64,000 bases of DNA from Lycium barbarum (GCF_019175385.1 NC_083337.1:23258385-23322384), one strand, 5' to 3'; counted from the stretch's first letter, positions 46,120-58,963 are shown. The notes: a model not told the origin generated them from the sequence alone. Made by a program: numbers and translations.

Positions 46120-47671
46120 GTTCCTATTTCATAGTTAGACGAAATGTGGAGTGATGAATGCATAATGAATCGATAATCACAAGTATAAGTCAAACATGGA
46201 TATCATGAGCCCATATAATGAACAACCATACCAAACCAGTAGATTTATCACTACCTCCAATGTCCGTAGGCTCAAACATACATTTCCCATCACAAGCACT
46301 TCATTTTTACATTAATTACCCATACAAATGCATCGGTACCCGCATAACTGCTCTTTACCTCACGAGTATGGGATCCCAAATTCCCCGTTATGCCCCTTAA
46401 TTACAGTAACCAGCTCAAAAACTACACAAAGGGTCCAGTAGTCTCAACCTGCTTGAATCCGAAGCCGAAGAGTCACTCGGCGGCTTTCCCCTTCCTTTGA
46501 GCTTCCGAAGGAGCCCTATCTGTTCAAAAACGGTATCTACATAAGAATACGAACTCATAGACACCCATATTGCCATATAAAGGTTTCAGGTCCAAAAGGT
46601 CAACCCCAAATCCCATCCCTAACCCCAAAAGTCAAAACTATAATTTCAACTTAAATTCATCTAACCCATAGTCTAAATAGTAAGAATCCCAAAAATCATG
46701 GGATCTAATCACAATTGGACCTTCAATTAATCATTTTCACTATACCCATTTCCATGGGAAAATGCTTATTCTAAGATCTAAATCATGGAAGAAGCAACTA
46801 AATAATGTATGGAATCATAGGGGAAATGTTTGGATTAAGGTTAAGATCTTACCCCAATGTAGAATCTTGAAGATAGCACTAGAAATCACTTAACTCTGAG
46901 CTTCCTAGCTCCCAAAAATGGAATAAGAAAATGAAGTTTGACGTTGAGGATTTAATTCAGTCCAAGTAAGAAAATCGCATTCGCGATCACGAGGTCCACA
47001 ACCGTGATCGTGAAGCACAACTCTGACTCTGCCCATTTTCTCCTCTACGTGATCGCGAGCCTACTTGGGCGATCGCTACCCTATGTGAGAAGACCCATCG
47101 CAATCGCAGTCACCCCATCGCGATCGCAATGAAGGAAACCAGTGATACCTGAAACCAGATTTTTTCTGGTTTCTCAAATTTTTGATCCAACACCCGAAAC
47201 ATATCTGGAACCCCCCGAACACAAACCAAATATGCAGTTCAGTTATAAAACACGCAGTAAACATGCTCGCGCACTCGGAATTCCTGAAAGATGTAGTCTT
47301 GACCTGGTGTTGACCAAGGTCAACTCCAATTCTTCAAAATACTAAATTCTCATCCAACGACCCAAATCACCAGAACGCCTCGGGACCTGAATCAACAGTC
47401 CAACTAAGTCAAAAATCAGCTTTCGAACATAATGGAATTGACGAAACTTCAAAAATGACACGTTTACCCCCATGTTGACTTTGGTCAAAAAAAATTACTT
47501 CTTTAACTTAAAAACATCCAATTTCACCAAAAACCAGTCCAAAACCAGCCTGATTGCCTCGAGAACCGCGTCACCCATCCCCGCAAGTCATAATACTAAA
47601 ATGAAGCTATGGGAAGAGTATTTTAGAAAAAATACAGTAAAAAACTCAAAACGACTAAATGAATTGTTACA
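46120..47671 (-). repeat. older Ty3 LTR, part 2 (split by the Ogre insertion)
   Basis: Starts with the second GTTCC duplication. Its right end, ACGACTAAATGAATTGTTACA (47651-47671 region), reads TGTAACAATTC on the minus strand, like LTRs that begin TGTAACGACCC in Solanaceae Ty3 elements. Repeated CGATCGCGA/CGCGATCGC words at 46980-47130 are typical of that LTR family. No coding region. Confidence 0.6.
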
Positions 47672-47756
47672 CAAGTAGTATATATAGAACTATTTAATAA
47701 AATAGAAAAACTCTATTATTTACACAAAAAAGAGCACATAGAGTTCTCATTGCGTC

Positions 47757-48208
47757 ACCTCATTAGAAGTTGTTAGACATAGAAGGACAAGAGCGGTGTT
47801 GTTCTACAAGAGACCACACCTGCTTTCTAGGTCGATCCTCTAAATAATTTACCAAAAAATAATTCTGCAGATGAGTTCTCAATTAGTTCATCGATCAACG
47901 GTACAAAGGATTTGTAGCCGTCAACAGAAACTAAAGAACATAGAATGTTGGTGGTTGTTGATGAACATGTATTGTTCGATTTCGGAAAAGATTATGGATT
48001 TTGGCCGGCGTAACACCGCATGGAGAACACAGCTCCTAACTACTCTCAACACAAAGAGCAATGTTATAAGTACTTGGGAAAAGTGGCACATTTTAGCGGC
48101 TCAAAAGAGATGATTAAAGATGCAGAGAATTTAAGTGAAGATGTCTGCCATTTGTTTTCCCAAAAAGACATGCGCAATCAGTTTATGCAAAAAAAAAATC
48201 TTTTTTGA
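47757..48208 (+). pseudogene. decayed copy of the 134-aa orphan gene
   Basis: Relative of the ORF at 10099-10503. The N-terminal block reads LEVVRHRRTRAVLFYKRP, then a stop at 47840-47842. A middle block shares AATTTACCAAA and TTCGATTTCGG with the intact gene. The C-terminal block in another frame reads SEDVCHLFSQKDMRNQFM, matching SDEIYKLSSQEDMITEFM. The start codon is lost (ATT or TTG at the expected position) and frames change at least twice. It establishes the orphan as a small multi-copy family. Confidence 0.7.
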
Positions 48209-48618
48209 TTATATTCTTGGCGCTTAAATTTAGAAGGGGGTATCCATGATCTGGAGTTATTTCAAAGTGAATGTAATTTTATTTACATTTTAATTTTATT
48301 GCATATGCATACATAATTTTGTCATATAACCGATTCCGATTTGTCTGTTATTGAAACGTGATTGTTGTTATTGTATGTATATACATGATTTGAGCAAAAA
48401 ATAATAGAAACGAATTTTATTTAAATTTACATTTTAATTTTTCGCAAATGTATACATAATTTTGTCATATAGCCGATTCCGACTTGTTTGGGATTGAGCC
48501 GTGATTGTTGTTCTTGTATGCATATATATATATATGCAGGCAAGAAGGGAAAATTACATGTTTCATTTTCTTCAAGCAAGCATGAAAAGCCTACATCAAT
48601 ACTGTTATTAGGTTCAAT
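48209..48618. repeat. tandem duplication with SINE-like tails
   Basis: A unit of about 145 bp occurs at about 48268-48375 and 48412-48522. Shared words are TACATAATTTTGTCATATA, CCGATTCCGA and GTGATTGTTGTT. The ends (GACTTGTTTGGGATTGAGCC then GTTGTT) resemble the 3' tail of Au-type SINEs. The rest is AT-rich spacer up to the Ty3 insertion. Confidence 0.5.
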
Positions 48619-48623
48619 GTAAC

Positions 48624-50928
48624 TGTTACACCCCGTATCTTAGAACTAAGGTTAGACTCGTGTCGTTAGAGGTTTAGTGGAAAAAACTGAAGGTTTGAAC
48701 GTTTTCTGAAAGTGGTTGATAGGCCTACTTCGGGAAGCCATAACTCCTTAATTAATTGGGAGTTTTGGGAAAGTACCCTAAATGAAAGTTGTAGTACATA
48801 GAAATACCTTTCCAACCATATAAGAAACAGGCCAATCAGATATCGGATCAGGGAGATATGATCATCGCAAGATGGCTAATAGTAAGGCGCTTAAGATTTG
48901 ATAGATCGGCTTAGTTTTCGATACGTCTGCCTCCCAGCCCAATTTCGTGAAAATTCATTGAGAATTTGAGAAAACTTAAAACATGAAAGTTGTAGATCTT
49001 TGAAAAACCTTTCCAATGATATGTTGTGGAGGATGAACGGAGCTTTGTGCTAGGATTTATACCCATTTTATCGAATGCAGGGCGCAACACTGGGCGACGC
49101 ACCAGGCCAAATTATGCTTGAAACGACCTTTTTTCGAATTTTATATGTACCCAACTCTGAAATTTTTTTCCCACTTCATTCTAAACCGTCTTTTTGGAGA
49201 GAAAATACCCTAGGGCTTACACAAAGGATCCAAGGTGGGTTCTTACTCAAACCACATTGATTATTACATCAATCTAACGAAGATTAACGCTAGAATCCCC
49301 ATCTATTCCATAGATTATCGGTTGAATCTTTGTCTTGGACAAAAGAACCCTAGAATCCGAATTCAAGAGGATTGAACATCAAAAAGGTAATGCTTCTACT
49401 CTCTAATCATTTATAGTTGTGAATTGATAAGTTCTTGGGAGAATAGTATATAGGTTTGATAAAGAGAATTATATGAATATGCTAAGGTTATGGATTGTTG
49501 ACTTGGGATTGTTGTAATCATGTGGGTGATGAAGAATGATGTTAATTGAGACTGTAGAATCAGCTAGAAGTAATAGAATAGGAATTGGGTGAAGAAAACA
49601 CCATTAAAGAAGATTGTGCAGCTTCATGCCCACCAAGTGTTTGATAAAATGCTTAGTTGACCAAAGTATGGATATTGTTGCTAATATACAATCCCTTTGA
49701 CTTGTATTGCTATAGATTAAAGTTGAAGGGATTGACGAACATTGTGATATGCTCAAAAGCAGGAAGTTAATGTATGTGAGGCTAACTCTCTACGTTTGGG
49801 AACGTTGATAATTCTCCCTACGAAACGGTTTATTGATCATTATAGTTGCCTCAGAACTACAGTTATGCTTTAGTTTCCATGAATAGCTGCAGCGCTGTTG
49901 TTGTCCAGTTTCATTATTTGTTCATGACTTTCATTCTGAACGTTGTGGACCCAGAACGTAATCTAAATAGACTCGTGTTTCATACCCATGAGTCTCAGTC
50001 TAGCTATTTAGTACACTTAGAAACAACCAAGACTTCAGTCCCCACAGTCAGTTCTAGAATATGTGTCTCAGTTCAGTATTGTTCATTATTCCAGTGGTCT
50101 CAGTCTTTAATAATAATTAATGAATAATTGAGAATATGTGATTGCCCAAAGGCACAGTTTCATATATATGTATACTTGGCCGAGGCCATCGACTGACGCA
50201 CTACTTGGCCGAGGCCATAGTTGTGCATTTATTTTTGGCCGAGGCCCCACATATATAAATACTGATAGACAAATGCTTCAGATGCATAACAGGGAGTATC
50301 CATAACTCTACTTCCCTTGTTATTTCAGTTTATAGTTTCAGTACAGTTGCAGTTTCAATCTCAGCATGTATTACCAGTCATTATTATTAGGCTGCCCCTT
50401 TTCCCGAGCATCCCATTTACAATTATTTTTTTCCAGTTGCTTTACATACCAGTGCAATTCAAATGTACTGACGTCCCCTTTTATTGCTCGGGGCCTGCAT
50501 TTCACAATGCAAATACAGGTTTACAGGATGACGGATATGCTTGCTAGGATTTCCAGTATCAACTGATTGGTGAGTCCAGTCTTTCGGGGCATTATCATTA
50601 CTTTACAGTCTTTGAGTATTTACAGACAGTCAATATTTTCAGTATTTCATAGAGTCTTCATAGACTATAGTTGCAGACAGTTAAAGTTTAGCAGACTTTT
50701 GTGTTAGCCGTGTTGGCTATGTATTTATACTCTCAAACTCATTTAGTATTTCCGCTCTTATGTTTATTCAGTAGGACATTTAGTAGATCAACATGTGTTG
50801 AGTTTATTTTCGCATTCAGTATAGTTTAATATCCCATGTTGATTCAGCCAGCCAGTTGGTTCGCTAGGTCATATGCAGTCAGGCACCGAGTGCCGTGTTA
50901 CGCCCAGGCCATGATTCGGGGCGTGACA
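48624..50928 (+). repeat. Ty3 5' LTR, 2305 bp
   Basis: TGTTACACCCCG to GGGGCGTGACA. About 107 bp shorter than the 3' LTR because the segment between two GGGCGACGC-like words (around 49080) is missing. It contains three TTGGCCGAGGCC repeats at 50166-50246 and a possible TATAAATAC at 50255-50263. Confidence 0.93.
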
Positions 50929-50933
50929 AAGCT

Positions 50934-50945
50934 TGGTATCAGAGA
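50934..50945 (+). promoter_or_regulatory. primer-binding site (initiator tRNA-Met type)
   Basis: TGGTATCAGAGA, 5 nt after the LTR, matches the usual TGGTATCAGAGC complement of plant initiator tRNA-Met. Confidence 0.85.
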
Positions 50946-51880
50946 ACTAGGTTCAAGTGTCCTAGGAAGTCTATAAATCGTGTCCAGTGGAGTTTTTTTA
51001 TATGTGTGTACCAGCCACACATATAAACGGTTAACTACCAAGACATTCAGGATTGTCTCATTTCTTTCTACTCTAGATCATGCCATGAAGCTTAGAGCGA
51101 TAGGTAACCTTCTTTCCCTATCAAATTACGTACATTTCAAATGCGCAAGCGATGAGCAGGGAATTCTAGGTCCAACTGAGGATGATTACCCCTAGGAGTA
51201 CAATTGTGAAGTACTTGTTGGTAACAAATGAGACTTGAGGTGATATTGAAAGCGGAATAAAGTGTGAATCACCTGAGAAGGGGTGTTGTATAATGAATTT
51301 GGAAGTTGAGTGATAACGATATACTTGAGAAAGGAGAATGTGAGACAACTGGAAGAGGATAATAGAGAAATTCGCAAAGGAGCTAAGTCTGCAACAAACG
51401 TAAATCATGGAGGATCTCAGGGAGGTGGAGGCAGATAGTTTTCTACAAGAGGTCATTAGGACCCACTCTATCTGCAGCCAGTACACCAGTCCCGAGGTCC
51501 AAATATGATCATAAAGGTCAGCTCAGCCAGAAATAGAGTTTCAGAGCACCAGGTTCTCGGTCACAGGCCAGTGTGGGCCATTGATATTTTCAGAATCCTA
51601 TGCACAACAAGTGTGATAAAAGGCACCTTGGGGTGTATCGTTCAGGCATGGATATGTGTTTTAGGTACGGCAAGTAGGGTCACCATCTAAAGGACTACCC
51701 ATAAGTGAAATAGGGTACCGGGGGTAATGTGCTCGGTCCACAAATTCAGTAGCTTCTCGAAACTCTCAAGCCCAGCAGGGGCATGGTGCAGTAAAATATG
51801 GCAATAGGGGCGGTGGCCAGAACAGTCTGTATGCACTGGCAGGCCGATAGGATACAGAGACTCGTGAAGATGTTGTCACA
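50946..51880 (+). pseudogene. Ty3 gag remnant
   Basis: Only scraps of gag remain. Near 51652-51705 a zinc-knuckle-like CFRYGK, a stop, then GHHLKDYP shows a CCHC motif with one Cys changed to Tyr and an internal stop. The capsid region is absent or unrecognisable, so the copy could not form particles by itself. Confidence 0.65.
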
Positions 51881-54800
51881 GGTATATTAACAAGCTTCAC
51901 TTTTGATGCTTATACTCTTATGGATCCAGGATCCACCCTATCTTTTGTAACCCCTTATCTTGCTAAGAAATTTGGGATAGAGCCAGAAAAGTTGCTTGAA
52001 CCTTTTGAAATGGCCACTCCAGTAGGAGAATCAGTCATAGTTAGGAGTATCGATAGGGATTGTCCAGTCAAAGTGTATCATCGTCTTACTATGGCAGACT
52101 TAGTAGAATTTGAGATGGTAGAATTCAATATAATCATGGGTATGGATTGGTTAGAGTTCTATTATGCCACCGTGGGTTATAAAACCAAGGTGGTGAGATT
52201 CGGGTTAAGGACGCAGACCCTCATGTCCCAACCCTCCATTCAGTACCCATTGTGAATGAGTTCGTAGAAGTCTTCCCAGATGACCTTCCAAGAGTTTCTC
52301 CCGACAGAGAAATTGAATTTGGGATCGATCTACTTCCTGACACAAAATCGATATCTATCCCACCCTACATAATAGCTCCAGCAGAGTTAAAAGAATTGAA
52401 GGTACAATTGAAAAATCCTCTTGACAAAGGATTTATTAGACCAAGTGACTCACCTTGGGGTGCATCGGTCTTATTTGTCCGTAAGAAAGATGGATCCTTG
52501 TGTATGTGTATAGACTACCGTCAGCTGAACAAGGCCACTATTAAGAACTGGTAGCCTTTCCCCAGGATCGATGACTTATTTGATCAACTTCAGGGTTCTC
52601 AGTGTTATTCCAAGATTGACTCAGATTAGGCTATCATCGATTAAAGTTCAACGGGATTGATATTTCGAAAACAACCTTCAGAATCCATTATGGGCATTTC
52701 GAATTTATGGTGATGTCGTTTGGTTTGACAAATGCACCAGCTGCTTTTATGGACCTCATGAATAGAGTTTTCAAGCCTTATCTCGATCTATTTGTCATTG
52801 TGTTTATTGATGACATCCTGATTTATTCCCATAGCGAGGCTGAACATGTAGAACACCTCAGAATTGTATTACAGACACTTAAGGATCGAGAGCTTTATGA
52901 TAAATTCTCCAAGTGTGAATTTTGGTTGAAATCAGTGGCATTTCTAGGCCATGTTATTTCAGGAGAAGATGTGAGGGTAGACTCTCAGAAAATTAATGTA
53001 GTAAAGAATTGGCCCAGACCCACCTTAGCATCATATATAAGAAGTTTCTTGGGTCTGGCAGGCTATATAAGCATTTCGTAGAGGTATTTTCCTCTATCTC
53101 AGCTCCGTTGACTAGATTGACTCAGAAGAAAGCCAAGTTCTAGTGGTCTGATGCCTATGAGCGAAGTTTCGAGGAATTGCAAATGAGAATAACTTTTGCC
53201 CCAGTTTTGACACTGCCAGAGGAAACCGAAGGGTTTATAGTGCATTGTGATGCTTCTGGAAGTGGTTTTAGATGTATTTTAATGCAGCATGGTAAGGTAG
53301 TAGCTTATGCATCCAAGAAGCTTAAGATTCACGAAATGAATTATCCGACTCATGACTTAGAGTTAGCAGTTGTAGTTTTCGCGTTAAAGATTTGGTGCCA
53401 CTACTTATATGGAGTCCACGTTGATATCTTACACTGATCACAAAAGCTTGCAGTATATTTTTAAGCAAAAAGAGTTGAACCTCAGGCAGAGGAGGTGGCT
53501 CGAATTGCTCAAACATTATGATGTGGATATTCTTTATCACCCAGGGAAAGCGAATATGGTAGCCAATGCTCTTCTTTGGCATTCTATGGGAATTTTAACG
53601 TATGTTGAGGCAAACAAGAGAACTATGGTGAAGGAAGTCCACCGTCTAGTAAATTTAGGAGTTCGGCTTTTGGATTCCGAAGATGGTAGAGTGGTTGTTC
53701 AAAGTAGAGCTTATTCCTCCTTAGTAGTAGAAGTAAAAGAGAAGCAGTTTAGTGATCCCTACCTATTGCAGCTGAAGGAAGGGATTCACAAACACAAGAC
53801 TTCAGCCTTTGAACAAGGGGGAGATAATAGTCCTTTGAGGTACAAAGGCAGACTATGTGTTCTATACATAGATGGGCTCAGAGATCGGATTATGTATGAA
53901 GCCCATAATTCCACGTATTCTATCCACCCAAGTTCCACAAGGATGTATCATGATCTTACGGAGATTTATTCGTGGAACGACATGAAAAAATAACGTCACA
54001 GACTTTATGGCCAAGTGTCCAAATTGTCAAAAGTGAAAGCCGAGCACCAGAGGCCTGGTAGGTTGGCTCAGAACGTGGACATTCCCGTTTGGAAATGGGA
54101 GATGATAAACATTATTTTCATGACAGGTTTACCTCGCTCTTTTCGAAAGCATGATTCAATTTGGGTGATTGTAGATCAACTTACCAAGTTAGCTTACTTA
54201 TTGCCAGTGAAGACTACAGATTTAGCAGAAGATTATGCCAAGTTATATATTCAGGAAAATCATTCGATTGCATGGGAATCCTTTGCCCATCATTTCAGAC
54301 CGTGGTGCTCAGTTTACTGCGAACTTTTGGAAATCCTCTCAGAAAGGATTGGGCACAAGGGTTAACCTCAGCACAACTTTTCATCCTCAGATAGATGGCC
54401 AGGCAGAGCGTACTATTCAGACTCTTGAGGACATGTTGAGAGCATGTGTCCTAGATTTCAAAGTTAATTGGGATGACCATTTGCCTCTCATTGAGTTTGC
54501 TTATAATAACAGTTACCACTCTAGTATCCAAGTGGCACTGTTTGAGGCCTTGTATAGGCGGAGATGTAGGTCGCCAATTGGTTGGTTTGATATTGGTGAA
54601 GCAGATTTGTTAGGGCCAGACTTAGTTTATCAGGCTATGGACAAAGTCAAGTTAATTCAGAAGCGGTTAAAAACGGCTCAGAGTCACCAAAAGTCCTATT
54701 CCGACGTGCGACGTAGAGACTTAGAATTCCAAGTTGATGATTGGGTGTTTCTGAAAGTTTCTCCTATGAAAGGATTTATGAGATTTGGAAAGAAGGGAAA

Positions 54801-55149
54801 GCTTAGTTCCCGCTATATTAGACCATATAGAATCCTGCGAAGGATCGGGCAAGTGGCTTATGAGTTAGAATTGCCACAAGAATTAGTTGTCGTTCACCCA
54901 GTGTTTTATGTGTCTATGTTGAAGAAATTCATAGGAGACCCATCTCTTGTAGTTCCCACGGATATTACAGGGGTTAAAGATAGTTTGTCTTATGAAGAGA
55001 TCCCATTGGCTATTTTTGATCGTCAAATTCACAAGGTGAGAACTAAAGAGATTGCTTTAGTGAAAGTACTATGGAGAAATGAAAAAAGTTTAAGAGGCTA
55101 CGTGGGAGGCCAAAGAGGACATAAAGTCCAGATATCCCCATATCTTTGA
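51881..55149 (+). pseudogene. Ty3 pol (protease, RT, RNase H, integrase, chromodomain-like end), broken
   Basis: Protease: LMDPGSTLSFVTPY at 51918-51959 and IIMGMDWLEFY. RT from 52252: [23 protein letters not shown] at 52552-52554, further stops and a frame change at 52620-52700, then [15 protein letters not shown] and the FIDD catalytic motif (52804-52815). RNase H 53177-53550 with CDASGSG and a frameshift near 53430. Integrase zinc region to 53993 and core 54015-54560 (WVIVDQLTKLAYLLP, SDRGAQFTANFW, HPQIDGQAERTIQTLEDML), frame change near 54250. C-terminus to 55149 with a further frameshift near 55090. Confidence 0.9.
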
Positions 55150-55456
55150 AGAGCAAGCAGAAAATGCTAAAGGTAACTAACCTTTTCATTCAGAGCCTTA
55201 TAGTATAATCTCCATGTTTTTCAGTATTCAGTCAATCCAATATTCAGTCAGCTCAGTATTCAGTCAGTTAAGTAGACATTCAGTTCAGTAATCATGTATT
55301 CATTCAGTTAGCTAAGTGATCACGTGTCTTAGCTAGTCAGTTTTAGGTATCTTAGTTACAGAGTAAACTCTGCCGAACTTCCATAGAGTCTCAGAATTAG
55401 CCGTGATCATAACCAACACCATCATCCGAGGACGAATGATCCCAAGTGGGAGATAA
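55150..55456 (+). other. Ty3 3' noncoding region and PPT
   Basis: T-rich repeats of TATTCAGTCAG, then AAGTGGGAGA at 55444-55453 (polypurine tract) just before the 3' LTR. The preceding GAGGACGAATGATCCCAAG is typical of Tekay-like elements. Confidence 0.75.
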
Positions 55457-57868
55457 TGTTACACCCCGTATCTTAAAATTAAGGTTTGACTCGTATCTTT
55501 AGAGTTTTAGTGGAAAAACTGAAGGTTTGAACGTTAACGGTTGATAGGCCAACTTCGGGCAGCCATAACTCCTTGATTAGTTGGCAATTTAGGAAAATAC
55601 CCTTAATGAAAGTTGCAGTATGTAGAAATAACTTTCCAACCATATAAGGAATAGGACAATCAAATATTGCAGTAGGCATATATGATCATCGCAAGATGGC
55701 CAATAGTAAGGCGCTTAAGATTCGATAGAATCGGCTTAGTTTTCGATAAGTCTTCCTTCCAGCAAAATTTCATGAAAATTCGTTGAGAATTTGAGACAAC
55801 TTAAAACGTGAAAGTTGTAGATCTTTGAAATGCCTTTCCAAATATATGTCGTGGAGGCTGAACGGAGCTTTGTGCTAGGAGTTATGCCCATTTTACCGAA
55901 AGCTATCAGAAATGGCCTAGGGCACCGTCCTGGGCGACGCCTCGGGAGCCACGCCAAGCCAAAATCACATAAAAATGTAATTTACATCAGGTCCTGTAAT
56001 ATAGGCCTAGCGCACCGCCCGGGGAAACGTACCAGGCCAAATTATGCTTGAAACGACCTTTTTTCGAATTTTATATGTACCCAACTCCGAAAAAACTTTT
56101 TCCACTTCATTCTAAACGTCTTTTTGGAGAGAAAATACTCTAGGGCTTCCAAAAGCATCCAAGGTGAGTTCCTACTCAAACCCCATTGATTATTACATCA
56201 ATCTAACGAAGATTAACGCTAGAATCTCCATCTATTCCATAGATTATCGATTGAATCTTCATCTTGGACAAAAGAACCCTAGAATCCGAATTCAAGAGGA
56301 TTGAACTTCAAAAAGGTAATGCTTCTACTCTCTAATCATTTATAGTTGTGAATTGATGAGTTCTTGGGAGAATAGTAAATAGGTTTGATAAAGAGAATTA
56401 TATGAACTATGCTAGGGTTTTGGATTGTTGACTTGGGATTGTTGTAATCATATGGGTGATGAAGAATGATGTTAATTACATCTAATTGAGATTGTAGAAT
56501 CATCTAGAAGTAATAGAATGAGAATTGGGTGAAGAAAACACCATTAATGAAGGTTGTACAGCTTCATGCCTACCAAGTGTATGATAAAATGCTTAGATGA
56601 CCAAAGTATGTATATTGTTGCAAATATAGAATCTCTTTGACTTGTATTGCTATAAATTAAATTTGAAGGGATTGACGAACATTGTGATACGCTCAAAAGC
56701 AGGAAGTTAAGGTATGTGAGGCTAACTCTCTACGTTTGGGAGCGTTGATAATTCTCCCTACGAAACAGTTTATTGATCATTATAGTTGCCTCAGAATTAC
56801 AGTTATGCTTTAGTTTCCACGAATAGTTGCAGCACCGTTGTTGTCCAGTTTCATTATTTGTTCATGACTTTCATTCTGAACGTTGTGGACCCAGAACGTA
56901 ATCTAAATAGACTCGTGTTTCATGTTCATGAGTCTCAGTCTAGAAATTTAGTGCGCTTAGAAACAACCAAGACTTCAGTCTCCACAGTCAGTTCTAGAAT
57001 ATGTGTCTCAGTTCAATATTGTTCATTATTCCAGTGGTCTCAGTCTTTAATAATAATTAATGAATAATTGAGCATATGGGATTTCCCAAGGGCACAGTCT
57101 TCTGTATACATATACTTGGTCGAGGCCATCGACTGACGCACTACTTGGCCGAGGCCATAGTTGTGCATTTATTTTTGGCCGAGGCCCCACATATACAAAT
57201 ACAGATGGACAAATGCTTCAGATGCAGAATAGGGAGTATTCATAACTCGACTTCCCTTGTTATTTCAGTTTATAGTTTCAGTACAGTTACAGTTTCAATC
57301 TCAGCATGTATTACCAGTTATTATTATTGGGCTGCCCCTTTTCCCGAGCATCCCATTTACAGTTATTTCTTTCAGTTGCTTTACATACCAGTTCAATTCA
57401 AATGTACTGACGTCCCCTTTGATTTCCCGGGGCCTGCATTTCATAATGTGGATACAGGTTTACAGGACGACGGATCTGCTTGCTAGGATTTCCAGTATCA
57501 GCTGATTGGTGAGCCCCAGTCTTTCGGGGCATTATCATTACTTTATAGTCTTTCAGTATTTACAGACAGTCAGTATTTTCAGTACTTCATAGAGGCTTCA
57601 TAGACTATAGTTGCAGACAGTTAAAGTTTAGCAGACTTTTGTGTTAGTCGTGTTGGCTATGTATTTATACTCTCAAACTCATTCAGTATTTCCGCTCTTA
57701 TGTTTATTCAGTAGGACATTTAGTAGATCAGCATGTGTTGAGTTTATTTTCGCATTCAGTATGTTTTAATATCCCATGTTGATTCAGCCAGCCAGTTGGT
57801 TCGCTCAGTCATATGCAGTCAGGCACCGAGTGTCGTGTTACGCCCAGACCATGATTCGGGGCGTGACA
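55457..57868 (+). repeat. Ty3 3' LTR, 2412 bp
   Basis: TGTTACACCCCG to GGGGCGTGACA. Several percent divergent from the 5' LTR by eye, so an older insertion than the Ogre. It keeps a GC-rich segment at 55905-56030 that the 5' LTR has lost. Confidence 0.93.
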
Positions 57869-58151
57869 GTAACTCTACATTCCCTTTCCTGAAATGGATA
57901 TCCAGTTATCAGCTTTGACACTATATAGGGTAATACATCACCAATAAAATTAAACTTGTAGACGAAAGTAAGCTAAATCTTCTATCTAAGATTGAGAACA
58001 TCACAAGGAAACACACTTCAAATTAAAAAGAAACATAAAACAAACCAATTACTTTACTCAATTTAAACAATTTTAATCCAACAACAATTGCGTCTCGAGG
58101 AAAAGAAAATTGTGAATATATGCTAAAGCGGGCAAAAAAAAACTAGCCTAA

Positions 58152-58210
58152 TCTATAACTATATTTAATATAAAGCTAGGCATAGATAAGATGATGTGGC
58201 ACATCTCTTT
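58152..58210 (+). mobile_element. candidate Helitron 5' terminus
   Basis: A|TCTATAACTATATTTAATAT begins after an A, as Helitrons insert between A and T, and resembles the TCTATACTATATTAA start of plant Helitrons. ATGTGGCAC follows at 58194, another common early motif. No CTRR end with hairpin was found, so only a possible 5' end is reported. Confidence 0.3.
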
Positions 58211-58867
58211 GGCCAAAGATCCTATTTATCTTTATTTCCTTCTTCTCTTTTTGACATTTTTCTCTATTTTCCTTTGTATTTTATTATAGAAATATAGGAA
58301 TAAATGTCTCAACATTTACTACTCCACTCTTTCATATTGCCTACGTTATAAAATTTAAGTCTCCACATTTACCAATTTAATGTTTCCTATTCAATGTCAT
58401 TATGCTCATCCTTTTTAAATGTTTGCTTCATGATATAATTTAGACATCAAGTTTTTTCCATGACTATGAAGATTGGAGGCTTTTGAAATGAAGAGGTAAG
58501 AAAATTATTCTTTTTTATGATAATACTAATTAATATAACTCTTTGTCTATCATGTTATGATTTTCTGATATTTTTTGTTGTTATTCTGGGTTTCGTGTAC
58601 TATAGAGCCTGTTTGTTCATATAAATTTTTCACTTTTTCTTTTTTTAAAAAATCAAAATAACTTTTGATTATATGTACATCAAATTGACTTTTTGAAATT
58701 TGTTTTTGGAGGTGAGTTTCAAGTTGGAGAAAGTGGTTTATTTCAAGTAAATTTTCCTCCACTTACAAAATTTTTAACTTTTTTTCAAGTAAAATGCATG
58801 TTTCAAGCACAATTTAATTTTCAAATATATTTTTTTAATTTTTTCTCATCCTATTTTTTCCACAAAT

Positions 58868-58868
58868 A

Positions 58869-58961
<93 letters not shown>
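58868..58961. repeat. compound microsatellite (TC)n(AC)n(AT)n
   Basis: Three adjoining dinucleotide tracts: TC at 58868-58893, CA/AC at 58894-58922 and AT at 58923-58961. Confidence 0.97.

Positions 58962-58963
<2 letters not shown>

Larger units (their letters stand above)
48624..57868 (+). mobile_element. Tekay-like Ty3 LTR retrotransposon, 9.2 kb, defective
   Basis: Target duplication GTAAC at 48619-48623 and 57869-57873. 5' LTR 48624-50928, PBS 50934-50945, gag remnant 50980-51880, protease 51880-52200, RT-RNase H-integrase 52252-55150, PPT 55444-55453, 3' LTR 55457-57868. The pol C-terminus has VHPVFYVSMLKK and an LVKVLWRN/EATWEA-type end, pointing to a chromovirus of the Tekay/Del group. 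The internal region is only 4.5 kb because most of gag is gone. Many stops and frameshifts. Confidence 0.93.

Noticed and set aside
49846..50127. 93-codon ORF in both Ty3 LTRs (also 56786-57067)
   Set aside because: LTR-internal chance frame, duplicated with the LTR.
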